Assembly: GCA_963766195.1 (NCBI GenBank) | Contig: CAVXYY010000002.1 | Coordinates: forward strand, 202,638 to 266,637 | Reading direction: 5' to 3' | DNA from: JAHEFT01 sp963766195 | GTDB taxonomy: Bacteria; Pseudomonadota; Gammaproteobacteria; Xanthomonadales; SZUA-36 | DNA: 64,000 nucleotides | Notes under the pieces: model-generated | What the model saw: the letters and a program-made list of their open reading frames with translations, nothing else | Told to the model about the DNA's origin: nothing | Databases searched by the model: none | Program-made: the position numbers and the translations under genes | Shown: positions 18,242 to 27,200 of the stretch, in pieces | Layout of the letters: each line of letters starts with the position of its first letter | Position numbering within the stretch: the stretch's first letter is position 1

Positions 18242-18853
18242 TCAGCGCCCGCTGCGGGTCAGGCCAAGACCCTGCAGGAACGCGACCAGCGCTTCCATTT
18301 CAGTCTTGCCGTTGACGGCATCAGCGGCCGCGGCAATTTCCTCGTCGGTGTAGGGATCGCCCAGTGTTTGCAGCACGCTCAGCTTGCGCTGCACCAGCTC
18401 CGGGTCGACCTGGTTTTCCAGCAGCCAGGGGTAGCCGGGCATATTCGATTCGGGAACGACGTCGCGCGGGTTGATCAGGTGAATGACATGCCAGTCATCG
18501 CTGTACCGCCCGCCGACCCTGGCCAGGTCTGGACCGGTTCTTTTCGAGCCCCATTGGAACGGACGGTCATATACCGATTCTCCAGCCACGGAGAACTTGC
18601 CGTAACGTTCGGTCTCACTGCGGAACGGCCGGATCATCTGGGAATGACAGTTGTAGCAACCTTCCCTGACGAAGATGTCCCGTCCGGCAAGCCGTAACGC
18701 TGAATAAGGCTTGACGCCTTCAGAAGGGGTTGTCACCTGCGTACCGAAGATCAGCGGCAGAATTTCGACCAGTCCGCCAAGGCTGACCGCCACGACGATG
18801 AATACCGACATCAGGATGATGTTTTTCTCTAGCCTTTTATGTCCTTTGCTCAT
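18242..18853 (-). CDS. ccoO: CcoO, cbb3 oxidase monohaem cytochrome c subunit
   Basis: About 203 residues from the ATG at 18853, which overlaps the ccoN stop (ATGA). After one N-terminal helix comes the haem c motif CYNCH at residues 66-70 followed by SQMIRPF, then the strongly conserved GPDLARVGGRYSDDWH and PESNMPGYPWL, whose methionine is the distal ligand. It carries electrons from CcoP to the CcoN catalytic site. Confidence 0.95.
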   Translation of the reverse strand: MSKGHKRLEKNIILMSVFIVVAVSLGGLVEILPLIFGTQVTTPSEGVKPYSALRLAGRDIFVREGCYNCHSQMIRPFRSETERYGKFSVAGESVYDRPFQWGSKRTGPDLARVGGRYSDDWHVIHLINPRDVVPESNMPGYPWLLENQVDPELVQRKLSVLQTLGDPYTDEEIAAAADAVNGKTEMEALVAFLQGLGLTRSGR

Positions 18854-20271
18854 GCGTGCTCTCCCCAAATCGCAGGTTCTGCAGCTTTGAATTCAGGCGC
18901 CGTACCCTGGGTCATGGTCTTGAAGGTATTCCAGGCCATGATGAACATTCCGCACAGGAACAGGGTGCCGCCCAAAAGGCGGATTATGTAGTAAGGCTTG
19001 GTAGCCGCAATGGTTTCGATGAAGGTGTAGGTCAAGGTTCCATCGTCATTGAATGCACGCCACATCAGGCCCTGCATGACACCGGCAATCCACATCGAGG
19101 CAATGTAAAGAACGATACCGATCGTCGCGATCCAGAAATGCGCGTCGACAGCCTTTACGCTGTACATCACCTTGTTGCCCATCAGGCGTGGCATCAGGCT
19201 GTACATGGAACCGATGGTCATCATTGCTACCCAGCCCAGCGCACCGGAATGCACGTGGCCGATGGTCCAGTCCGTGTAATGACTGAGCGCATTGACCGTC
19301 TTGATCGACATCATCGGGCCTTCAAAGGTCGACATGCCGTAAAAACTCAATGCAACGATCATGAATTTCAGCACCGGATCGGTGCGCAGTTTGTGCCAGT
19401 GCCCGGACAGGGTCATTACACCGTTGATCATACCGCCCCAGCTGGGCGCAAGCAGAATCAGCGAGAATACCATTCCAAGCGACTGAACCCAGTCCGGCAG
19501 CGCCGTGTAATGCAGGTGATGCGGCCCCGCCCACATGTAGATGGCGATCAACGCCCAGAAATGCACGATAGACAGGCGATAGGAGTAGACCGGTCCCTCG
19601 GCCTGCTTGGGCACGAAGTAGTACATCATGGCCAGGAACCCTGCGGTCAGGAAGAATCCGACGGCATTATGGCCGTACCACCATTGCACCATGGCGTCGA
19701 CCGACCCGGTGTAAACTTCATAGGACTTGGTCATGGTCACCGGCAGGGAGAGGTTGTTGACAATGTGCAGCAACGCAATCGTGATAATGAAGGCCGCGTA
19801 AAACCAGTTTGCAACGTAAATGTGACTGACCCGGCGCTTGATGATTGTCCCGAAGAAAACCACGGCATAGGCCACCCAAACCACGGTAATCAGGATATCG
19901 ATTGGCCACTCGAGTTCGGCATATTCTTTACCCTGGGTCCATCCCATGGGTAAGGAGACCGCCGCAGCGAGGATGACCAGTTGCCAGCCCCAGAATACGA
20001 ATGAAGCGAGTCCGCCGGCGAACAGCCTGACGTGGCAGGTGCGCTGAACCACGTAGAGCGAGGTTCCAATCAGCGCCGAACCGCCGAAGGCGAAAATTAC
20101 CGCGTTGGTGTGCAGCGGGCGAAGCCTGCCATAAGTCAGCCAGGGAATATCGAAATTCAGTGCCGGAAGCCATAACTGGGCAGCGATGATCACGCCGACC
20201 AGCATGCCCACGATCCCCCAGATTACCGTCATGACGACAAACTGCCGCACCACTTTATCGTTGTAGGTCAT
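18850..20271 (-). CDS. ccoN: CcoN, cbb3 oxidase catalytic subunit
   Basis: The 473-residue haem-copper oxidase subunit I has about twelve helices. Diagnostic segments are RPLHTNAVIFAFGG (haem ligand), VQWWYGHNAVGFFLTAGF (copper-site histidine and cross-linked Tyr region), GPHHLHYTALPDW and DWTIGHVHSGALGWV. It reduces oxygen to water with high affinity and pumps protons. It is the first structural gene of the ccoNOQP operon. No clear FNR box precedes it within the 100 bases to the HiPIP gene. Confidence 0.95.
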   Translation of the reverse strand: MTYNDKVVRQFVVMTVIWGIVGMLVGVIIAAQLWLPALNFDIPWLTYGRLRPLHTNAVIFAFGGSALIGTSLYVVQRTCHVRLFAGGLASFVFWGWQLVILAAAVSLPMGWTQGKEYAELEWPIDILITVVWVAYAVVFFGTIIKRRVSHIYVANWFYAAFIITIALLHIVNNLSLPVTMTKSYEVYTGSVDAMVQWWYGHNAVGFFLTAGFLAMMYYFVPKQAEGPVYSYRLSIVHFWALIAIYMWAGPHHLHYTALPDWVQSLGMVFSLILLAPSWGGMINGVMTLSGHWHKLRTDPVLKFMIVALSFYGMSTFEGPMMSIKTVNALSHYTDWTIGHVHSGALGWVAMMTIGSMYSLMPRLMGNKVMYSVKAVDAHFWIATIGIVLYIASMWIAGVMQGLMWRAFNDDGTLTYTFIETIAATKPYYIIRLLGGTLFLCGMFIMAWNTFKTMTQGTAPEFKAAEPAIWGEHA

Positions 20272-20328
20272 GTTAATTTTCCAGTTGTTCAGTCACAAAA
20301 GGTTTTATGTCATGCGCCATAAAGGTGC

Positions 20329-20357
20329 AAAAAAAAACCCGGCCTGTGAGGGCCGGG
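20329..20357 (-). terminator. Rho-independent terminator after the HiPIP gene
   Basis: On the minus strand CCCGGCC pairs with GGCCGGG around a short loop and is followed by a run of nine T. It lies 14 bases beyond the HiPIP stop and 58 bases before the ccoN start, so it separates the two transcription units, fully or partly. Confidence 0.85.
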
Positions 20358-20370
20358 AGTTACAAAAAAA

Positions 20371-20715
20371 TCAGGATTTGACCACCCATGCATTACACCA
20401 GCCATTTCCCTTGACCAGGTTATTCTGGAAGATACTGCAGGGCGCCATTTCGTCATCAGCAGCACCGGCAAAAAGGGCGCAGTTGTGACAGAACTGGTTG
20501 GCGCCTGCCTCACCGGCACGTTTCGGAAACTTGGTGGTGTCTACGGTCGTTGCATCCAGTGTATAACCCATGGCTTGTGCCAATGGCTCTTCCGGGTTGA
20601 CTTCATCTGCCGCGAGTAACTGAATCGGGATGGCGGAAAGCGCAAGCGCGCCGCCACCGGCCTTGACACCAAGTTTCAGGAAATTGCGACGGTTGATCAT
20701 TTTCACGTTTTTCAT
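20371..20715 (-). CDS. hip: High-potential iron-sulphur protein (HiPIP)
   Basis: The 114-residue precursor starts with a Tat signal (RRNFLKLG at residues 9-16, then GGGALALSAIP). The mature domain carries the four cluster cysteines at 76, 79, 93 and 107 (FCHNC, APCSIF, GWCNAW), the HiPIP spacing. A GGAGG lies five bases before the ATG. HiPIPs are periplasmic one-electron carriers that can donate to a terminal oxidase. The gene sits directly upstream of the cbb3 operon, so a HiPIP-to-cbb3 route is plausible, though a terminator lies between them. Confidence 0.93.
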   Translation of the reverse strand: MKNVKMINRRNFLKLGVKAGGGALALSAIPIQLLAADEVNPEEPLAQAMGYTLDATTVDTTKFPKRAGEAGANQFCHNCALFAGAADDEMAPCSIFQNNLVKGNGWCNAWVVKS

Positions 20716-20752
20716 CTTTGCCTCCGGGATGGGGAATCATTTACTTTCACTT

Positions 20753-21163
20753 TCAATAACCTTGCTGGTTTTGCAACCGTTCCAGCAAATCCAGCAACCT
20801 GGATTGCGGAAACGGCTTGTCCAGAAAATCTGTAGCTCCCTGCCTGATCAAATCGACAGCGCCCTGCAAAGGCAGATCATGGCCCGTGAAGATTACCGGT
20901 ATGCCGCCGGTCGAGCAACGCTCCAGAATTTCCTGCGGGGTACAATCCGGCAGGCTGGATTCGCTGATCACAGCAACAACAGGTTTGTCCTGGATAACAT
21001 TGACGAGTTTGTCGCAGTCATCCAGACAGAAAACCTGCCAGCCTTCTCCTTCGAGCAGAACATTCAGGGCGTCCCTGACCGGAACATCCGGCTCGATCAG
21101 AACCACCACTCGTTTGTTGTTTTTACTGTCTACCGTACGATCCCCTGGTGTGGTTGCAGCCAA
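20753..21163 (-). CDS. Receiver-only protein with Glu in place of the phospho-acceptor Asp
   Basis: The protein aligns with the FixJ receiver domain over about 115 residues. The conserved Thr (IFTGHDLP) and Lys (DFLDKPF) are present, but the acidic pocket is LIEPD and the phosphorylation site reads VISESSLPD, with Glu where FixJ has Asp. A Glu at this place often mimics the phosphorylated state. No output domain is present. The start codon is not clear: TTG at 21163 is the earliest in frame after a stop. It lies next to a FixL/FixJ pair. Confidence 0.6.
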   Translation of the reverse strand: MAATTPGDRTVDSKNNKRVVVLIEPDVPVRDALNVLLEGEGWQVFCLDDCDKLVNVIQDKPVVAVISESSLPDCTPQEILERCSTGGIPVIFTGHDLPLQGAVDLIRQGATDFLDKPFPQSRLLDLLERLQNQQGY

Positions 21164-21263
21164 TTTTTTAGAGTAACCAGGCGTTTGCAGAATGCTAACG
21201 GCAACGCCATCTCATACCATCAGGGAAATTACCTAGTTAGAAAATGTCCTGGGTCATCCAGGT

Positions 21264-21883
21264 TCAAATTTTTTCCGGCTCCAGCAGGGCTATCATCCTC
21301 ACGAGGGCCGGAAGCGAGTCTGCAGCCATCTTGTCCATCACGTGGGCGCGGTGAATCTCGACGGTTCTCGGGCTGATCCCGAGCGCCTCCGCTATCCTCT
21401 TGTTGGGCAGTCCTTTCGCGAGTAAACGCAATACATCCTGTTCGCGGGGTGTGCAGGAATCAAGCCGTGACTGGAGCTCATGCAGCTCCTATCAAGTGTT
21501 GCCGGGAAGACTGGTATTGCTCGATGGCAGAACGGACTTTTCGCGAGTAATTCACCTTCCCTGAATGGCTTGGTCAGGAAGTCATAGGCGCCTTGTTTTA
21601 TCGCGGAAACCGCCAGCGGGATGTCGCCATGACCGGTTATGAAAATCACCGGGTACGGAAGGTGTTTACGGCTGAGGATTTTGAACAATTCCAGTCCGTC
21701 GGTGCCGGGCATGCGGATATCGAGCAACATGCAATCAAAGGCCGGGGAATTTTTGTCGGACAGGAAAATGTCTGCAGATTCATAGACGCAGCTGCGCAGA
21801 CCGCCGGCATAAAGCAACAGGCGCAGCGATTCCCTGATCGCTTCATCGTCATCGATAATGCATACGAAGTGGTCTTTTGTCAT
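21264..21883 (-). CDS. fixJ: FixJ-type response regulator, two apparent frameshifts
   Basis: The N-terminal receiver is standard (IIDDDEAIRESL, LLDIRMPGTDGLE, ITGHGD, FLTKPF). After FREGELLAK the frame is lost. Removing one base of the TTTT run at 21538-21541 continues it as VRSAIEQYQSSRQHLIGAA. A second shift near 21480 leads to a LuxR-type helix-turn-helix with TPREQDVLRLLAKGL and ISPRTVEIHRAHVMDKM, ending at 21264. FixJ activates genes under low oxygen when phosphorylated by FixL. It is eight bases from the kinase gene. Confidence 0.75.
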
Positions 21884-21891
21884 GGCATTTC

Positions 21892-23022
21892 TCAGCCTAT
21901 GAACTCGAGCGGTAATGACAGTGTAAACCGGCAGCCGCCTGTTTTGGGCTGCGTATACTTCAAACTACCGCCATGGGCGTGAGCGATGGTTTTGCAGATG
22001 GACAGACCCAGGCCCACGCCTTTGGGCTTGGTGGTAAAAAAGGCTTCGAACAGGCGGCTGTGATCAGATGCCGGAACACCGGGGCCGTTGTCGGTGACCG
22101 ATATCAACACCTCCGATGCGGCTTCCTTGATGCGAATTTCGATGCGGCCATCCTGTTGGCCGGCCAGCGAGATGGCATCCAGACTGTTTTTTACCAGGTT
22201 GACCAGTATTTGCTGGATATGGATCTCGTCTACATACAGCGGGTGAAGTGTTTCAAGGGGGAAGAAATGCAACTCTGTATTCGATCTTTTTATTTCAAAT
22301 TCAAAAAGTAATAAAGTATTTCTAATAATTTGGTTTATATCATGACGGGCTTTACTGACAGTGCCGCTTCGCACCAGTTTGCGCAAACGCTGAACAACTT
22401 CAGCCGCCCGACGGGACTGCTCACCGATACGTTCACAGATCGAGTGAATGTCACCCGCGGAAGCTTCCGCCTTCCGGTTGATGATGCTACGACCGGCGTC
22501 GGCATAAGCGGCAATGGCGGTTAAAGGCTGGTTAATCTCGTGGGCGATACCGGCAGTAAGTTCACCCAGGATAACCAGGCGGTCAGCGTGCAGAAGTTGC
22601 TCTTCCAGTTGCCGGACCTGCTCGCGGCTTGCCTGCACCTCACTCAAGTCTTTGATAATGCCAACGTAATGGTTGCCGTGCTCCTGCCGGATTTCACCAA
22701 CTGACAAAAACATCGGAAATATGCTGCCGTCGTGTTTCAGTCCGGACACCTCCCTGCCCTTGCCGATAATGGACGCTTTTCCCGTCTTCCCATATTGGCG
22801 CAGAAATATATCGTGCTGGCTGCGGTAAGGTTCAGGCATGAGCAGTTTCACATTACGGCCGAGCATCTGTGATTCGCTGTAGCCAAACATGTCCTGAGCA
22901 GCCTTGTTGAATCGTTGAATTGCTCCGTGGTCGTCAATGATGATGATGGCATCGACAGCCGCGTCCATCAGTGCGTCGAATGCAATCGAGGTGTTACTGA
23001 TTCCGGTTTGGTTCAATACCAC
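21892..23022 (-). CDS. FixL-like PAS sensor histidine kinase without the haem His
   Basis: The 376-residue soluble kinase has one PAS domain (residues 20-130), a DHp helix with GIAHEINQPL and an ATPase domain with LVNLVKNSLDAI, VTDNGPGVP and GVGLGLSIC. PAS segments GRNVKLLMPEP and GREVSGLKHDGS match FixL closely. The FixL haem ligand (DPHIIG) is KASIIG here, so haem oxygen sensing as in rhizobial FixL is unlikely. It starts at GTG 23022, overlapping the ygfX gene by ten bases. The partner is the FixJ-type regulator next to it. Confidence 0.8.
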   Translation of the reverse strand: MVLNQTGISNTSIAFDALMDAAVDAIIIIDDHGAIQRFNKAAQDMFGYSESQMLGRNVKLLMPEPYRSQHDIFLRQYGKTGKASIIGKGREVSGLKHDGSIFPMFLSVGEIRQEHGNHYVGIIKDLSEVQASREQVRQLEEQLLHADRLVILGELTAGIAHEINQPLTAIAAYADAGRSIINRKAEASAGDIHSICERIGEQSRRAAEVVQRLRKLVRSGTVSKARHDINQIIRNTLLLFEFEIKRSNTELHFFPLETLHPLYVDEIHIQQILVNLVKNSLDAISLAGQQDGRIEIRIKEAASEVLISVTDNGPGVPASDHSRLFEAFFTTKPKGVGLGLSICKTIAHAHGGSLKYTQPKTGGCRFTLSLPLEFIG

Positions 23023-23459
23023 GTGGCCTTTTGAAGATTAACTGCCGAAGTGCGCATATTGAGAAACTTCAGCAGGCGCCTGTATTCATCGGGCGTATTT
23101 TCCGATGCGCAGATCACGCAATGATAGCGCCTGCGACTATCCGGCTCAAACAGCGCCAGGACGCAAAACCAGCGGGTCACCCAGGAGTTTTCCTCCAACC
23201 GGGCTTCCGATTGTGTTCCGTGAAGGCTCGCGACCTGCGCGGTGCCGTCTGCTCCCAAGCTGATCAAACCGGATTGGCTTTTTCTAACACTGAGCAAATG
23301 CGCCGTAAAACCGGAGATTCCGAGCGCCAACACGGTGCAGAACTTCCAGCCCGAAGCGGCTGGCGTCAACAGGATGGCTGCCAGCGCCGAGCATTGCGAC
23401 AAGAAAGTGGGCGAAGCGGAGCCAGGGACTCACGCCAAACCTTAAAGCCAGGGCGTCAC
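23013..23459 (-). CDS. ygfX: YgfX-family protein (CptA-like) next to sdhE, one or more frameshifts
   Basis: The N-terminal part reads ALALRFGVSPWLRFAHFLVAM; the rest, after a shift near 23375, reads AILLTPAASGWKFC, a second hydrophobic segment, then CVLALFEPDSRRRYHCVI and DEYRRLLKFLNM. Two helices plus a C-terminal arm ending in an RRL pattern match YgfX, which is encoded with SdhE in gammaproteobacteria and has been described as a toxin-like or inner-membrane partner of SdhE. The start is unresolved: GTG at 23459 (overlapping the SdhE stop) and GTG at 23433 are the candidates. Confidence 0.6.
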
Positions 23460-23704
23460 TCCCGGGCACTGAGCACCCGCTCCAGGAGTTTCCGGTAAGG
23501 CGCAGCTCCCGGCAGCGACGGGTCCTGGAACCAGCCCCAAAGCACGTCATCTTCTGTCTGCAGAAGGGATTCAAATTCCGGCCAGGAGCCCTGGGCCAGG
23601 GGTTGCGGGTTCTGTGCGATGAAACGCTCCAACAGAATGTCCAGCTCTTTCATCCCACGGCGGCAAAGCCACTTCAATTTCCTGACGCGCGCATCACCTC
23701 TCAT
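23456..23704 (-). CDS. sdhE: SdhE, succinate dehydrogenase flavinylation factor
   Basis: An 82-residue protein with the RGMKELD motif near residue 17 that contacts SdhA, followed by a WPEFESLLQTEDDVLWGW segment typical of SdhE. It helps attach FAD covalently to SdhA. It lies 12 bases after sdhB and is followed by the YgfX gene, the usual order. Confidence 0.92.
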   Translation of the reverse strand: MRGDARVRKLKWLCRRGMKELDILLERFIAQNPQPLAQGSWPEFESLLQTEDDVLWGWFQDPSLPGAAPYRKLLERVLSARE

Positions 23705-23716
23705 GCGTGGCTGAAC

Positions 23717-24502
23717 TCAGATACCCCTGCGGGCCATCAGCATTTTCTTGGTTTCAGCGATGGCTTTTGCCGGATTCAGGCCTTTGGGACAGGTCTTGGT
23801 ACAGTTCATGATCGTGTGGCAACGATAAAGCCGGAACGGATCTTCCAGGTCATCCAGCCGCTCTCCGCTGGCCTCGTCCCGTGAGTCTGCGAGCCAGCGA
23901 TAAGCCTGTAACAGGATGGCCGGCCCCAGGTAGCGGTCGCCGTTCCACCAGTAACTGGGACAGGATGTCGAGCAGCAGGCACAGAGGATGCACTCGTAAA
24001 GACCATCCAGTTTTTGACGGTCCTGCTTGGATTGCAGCCTTTCGCGGTCGGGCGGCGTGGTGCTTTGCGTCCGGATCCACGGACGGATGGTTGCGTATTG
24101 TGCGTAGAAATGCGAGAGGTCCGGAACGATGTCTTTCACGACCGGAAGGTGGGGTAGCGGATTGATCTTCACGTCACCCTTGATGGCGGAGATCGGCTTG
24201 GTGCAGGCCAGCGTATTGGTGCCATCAATGTTCATCGCGCATGACCCGCAGATGCCTTCACGGCAGGAACGCCGGAAAGTCAGCGTAGGGTCGATTTCGT
24301 TCTTGATCTTGATGATGGCGTCGAGCACCATGGGGCCGCAGCTGTCGAGGTCAACTTCGAAACTGTCGATGCTCGGGTTGTTGCCGTCATCAGGGTTCCA
24401 GCGGTAGATTCGGAACACCCTGATGTTTTTTGCGCCCGCCGGTGCCTTGAAGGTCTTGCCCTTGCCGATCCGTGAGTTCTTGGGAAGTTGGAATTCAGCC
24501 AT
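23717..24502 (-). CDS. sdhB: Succinate dehydrogenase iron-sulphur subunit
   Basis: About 261 residues from ATG 24502, one base after the sdhA stop (TGAAATG). The 2Fe-2S cysteines are in SCREGICGSCAM with a further Cys in LACTKP. The C-terminal part has CILCACCSTSCPSYWW and CHTIMNCTKTCPKGLNP for the 4Fe-4S and 3Fe-4S clusters. It passes electrons from the SdhA flavin to quinone. The longer frame to 24541 is not needed. Confidence 0.95.
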   Translation of the reverse strand: MAEFQLPKNSRIGKGKTFKAPAGAKNIRVFRIYRWNPDDGNNPSIDSFEVDLDSCGPMVLDAIIKIKNEIDPTLTFRRSCREGICGSCAMNIDGTNTLACTKPISAIKGDVKINPLPHLPVVKDIVPDLSHFYAQYATIRPWIRTQSTTPPDRERLQSKQDRQKLDGLYECILCACCSTSCPSYWWNGDRYLGPAILLQAYRWLADSRDEASGERLDDLEDPFRLYRCHTIMNCTKTCPKGLNPAKAIAETKKMLMARRGI

Positions 24503-24503
24503 T

Positions 24504-26295
24504 TCAATAAACCCTCGCCTTGGGTGGCACCACTTCGACATCGTCAGTCAGCGTGTACATGTGAACCGGCCGGTAATCCAGCCTGGCTTTTCCGTCGCTG
24601 TCGAGCCAGCACAGCGTGTGTTTGTGCCATTGCACATCGTCACGGTCGGGAAAGTCTTCGCGTGCATGCGCGCCCCTGCTTTCCCGGCGGTTCTCGGCCG
24701 AGAGCATGGTCGTCACAGCGCACCCGAGCAGGTTGCGCAATTCCAGCGTTTCGACCAGGTCTGAATTCCAGACCAGGGACCGGTCGGTAACGGCAACATC
24801 ACTGAAAGACCGGTACACGTCGCCGATCAGGCGGCAGCCCTCTTCCAAAACTTCGCCGGTCCGGAAAACCGCCGCATTGCTCTGCATGACCGATTGCATC
24901 GCGTCACGGATTTGAGCCGTACTCTTTTTACCGCTGGCGTTTCGCAGCGCATCAAAATCTGCCAGTAATTGTGTCAACAGTCGCTGTTGGCAGTTCGGAA
25001 TGCCGGCCACCGGGTTCGATCAGCTCCGAGCAACGATGCGCTACCGCTCTGCCGAAGACTATGATGTCGAGCAGTGAGTTCGACCCGAGGCGGTTGGCGC
25101 CGTGAACCGAAACGCAGGCTGCTTCGCCAATGGCAAACAGGCCAGGTACGATCGTATCAGGGTCTCCGTCCTTCAGCGTGACAACTTCACCCATGTAATT
25201 CGTAGGAATTCCACCCATGTTGTAATGGACCGTGGGCAGAACGGGTATGGGCTCTTTGGTGACGTCTACCCCGGCAAAAATTTCAGCACTTTCAGCAATT
25301 CCGGGCAGCCGCTCATTGATGACATCTGCTCCCAGGTGCTGCAGGTTCAGGTGAATGTGGTCTCCTTTTGGTCCTACACCCCTGCCCTCGCGGATCTCGA
25401 TGGTCATTGAACGGCTCACCACGTCACGCGACGCCAGGTCTTTGGCGTTGGGCGCATAGCGCTCCATGAACCGCTCCCCCTTGGAGTTGGTCAGGAAACC
25501 GCCTTCGCCGCGAACGCCTTCGGTGATCAGGCAGCCGGCACCGTAGATTCCGGTGGGGTGGAATTGCACGAACTCCATGTCCTGCAGCGGCAGACCTGCA
25601 CGCAAAACCATGCCGTTGCCATCTCCGGTGCAGGTATGCGCCGAGGTTGCGGAAAAATAACTCCGGCCATAGCCGCCGGTTGCCAGGATCACCGCGTGCG
25701 CCCGAAACAGGTGCAAGGTGCCGTCCGCCAGGTTCCAGGCGAGCACTCCCTTGCAGGCGCCGGATTCATCCATCAGCAGGTCGATAGCGAAATATTCGAT
25801 ATAAAACGTGGCATCGTGTTTCAGTGACTGCTGGTAAAGGGTGTGCAGAATCGCGTGCCCGGTCCGGTCCGCCGCGGCGCAGGTGCGCTGAGCCGTTCCC
25901 TCACCGTAATGCGTGGTCATGCCGCCGAACGGACGCTGGTAGATGCGGCCGTCTTCCGTGCGCGAAAACGGAACACCAAAGTGTTCGAGTTCGATGACGG
26001 CCGGCACGGCTTCCCGGCACATGTACTCGATCGCATCCTGGTCACCCAGCCAGTCAGAGCCCTTGATGGTGTCGTACATGTGCCAGCGCCAGTCGTCTTC
26101 CCCCATGTTGCCCAGCGCCGCGGACATTCCGCCCTGTGCCGCCACGGTGTGGCTGCGCGTCGGAAAGACTTTGGTGATACAGGCGGTCGACAGCCCGGAT
26201 GCCGCCACCCCCATGGTGGCCCGCAGTCCGGCGCCGCCGGCACCGACGACCAACACGTCGTACTTGTGTTCCTGCAATTTATAGGATTCGCTCAT
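24504..26295 (-). CDS. sdhA: Succinate dehydrogenase flavoprotein subunit, one frameshift
   Basis: The N-terminal 440 codons carry the FAD-binding GAGGAGLRA and the flavin-attachment region RSHTVAAQGGM, and later catalytic segments HPTGIYGAGCLITEG and GGIPTN. The frame is broken after TVDTITGRF. Removing one base of the run at 24954-24957 continues it as DALRNASGKKSTAQIRDAM and on to DVQWHKHTLCWLDSDGKARL, the normal SdhA end. The whole gene then gives a protein of about 597 residues. SdhA oxidises succinate in the TCA cycle; loss of this gene in an aerobe is unlikely, so I read the shift as a sequence error. Confidence 0.9.
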
Positions 26296-26298
26296 CGG

Positions 26299-26679
26299 TC
26301 AGGCTCCCAGCGCCAGCTTGAGTACGTGGATAATCCCCAGCGCCATTCCGAAAAAGGCGGCGGCACGGATGACAAAATAGAGAACGACTTCGAGCACCGG
26401 GTGATGCACGTAATCTTCAATAACGACCTGGAGCCCAAGCATGGCGTGATACAGCAGGGTCACGACCAGCAGAATCAGGAAAGCAGCGTTAAACGGCTGC
26501 GCAATAAACCGCGCGGATGTTGCATGGTCCGCACCGGTCAGGTGGAAAATGGCGAAAATAAACCAGCCGGTAAGCACAATCAAAAAAACCGCTGACGCCC
26601 TCTGGGCATACCAGTGATGTACCCCCGATTTGGCGCTGCCGTGGCCGCGTGCGGTCGCCAGCGGGTTGCGCATGTTCAT
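26299..26679 (-). CDS. sdhD: Succinate dehydrogenase membrane anchor SdhD
   Basis: About 126 residues from ATG 26679, which overlaps the sdhC stop (ATGA). It begins with a basic segment, SGVHHWYAQRASAV, followed by three membrane helices. The HAMLGLQVVIEDYVHH segment supplies the haem-side histidine and the conserved DY motif of SdhD. It anchors the complex and contributes to the quinone site. Confidence 0.85.
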   Translation of the reverse strand: MNMRNPLATARGHGSAKSGVHHWYAQRASAVFLIVLTGWFIFAIFHLTGADHATSARFIAQPFNAAFLILLVVTLLYHAMLGLQVVIEDYVHHPVLEVVLYFVIRAAAFFGMALGIIHVLKLALGA

Positions 26680-27062
26680 AGCATCACTCCCAGCAAAATA
26701 GCGGTTAGCACAACGGTGCCAATCAGCACCAGCCAGCCCGCCGTGTATGCGGTCTTGATGTCCAGCGCCCTGCCGGTGTCCCAAACCAGGTGACGGATTC
26801 CGTTCAGCAGGTGAAAGCTCAGACACAGGATGGATGCTGCGACGGCAAAGGCGCCCAGCCAGCCGCCGAGAAAGGTCAGCATCGCCTGGTAGGATTGTGG
26901 CCCCCTGGCGACCGCGATCAGGAACCATAGCAGCAAAGGGGTACCGACAACGCTCAGAAACACGCCACTGGCGCGGTGTGTAATGGACATCAGGGACGTC
27001 ATTTGCGGCTGGTAGTACGGCCCGATCATGAACGGGGACAAGGGTCTTTGTGGTGCTTTCAT
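26676..27062 (-). CDS. sdhC: Succinate dehydrogenase cytochrome b556 subunit
   Basis: About 128 residues from ATG 27062 (MKAPQRPLSP). The hallmark SITHRASGVFL of SdhC lies near residue 25, and SFHLLNGIRHLVWD carries the haem b histidine. Three membrane helices are visible. It is the first gene of the sdhCDAB-E-ygfX operon; the region to the divergent ygfZ (138 bases) must hold the promoter. Confidence 0.9.
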   Translation of the reverse strand: MKAPQRPLSPFMIGPYYQPQMTSLMSITHRASGVFLSVVGTPLLLWFLIAVARGPQSYQAMLTFLGGWLGAFAVAASILCLSFHLLNGIRHLVWDTGRALDIKTAYTAGWLVLIGTVVLTAILLGVML

Positions 27063-27200
27063 GGCTATTCCGGACACTCTGGATATCATTGGAAGCGTAC
27101 TGACTCGCGCAGACTTATTCAAGGTGTAAAGAGCTTCCTGTAACATACTGGTGATTATACCTCTGATTCATTTCAAAAACATACAGGTTGCCGTTTGACG

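Noticed and set aside
18856..19953. Long plus-strand frame opposite ccoN
   Set aside because: Antisense to a certain gene, His/Arg-rich and without family features, as expected for the complementary frame.
20285..20298. TTGTGACTGAACAA as an FNR/Anr site before ccoN
   Set aside because: Only seven of ten positions match and it lies 14 bases before the ATG, too close to activate transcription.
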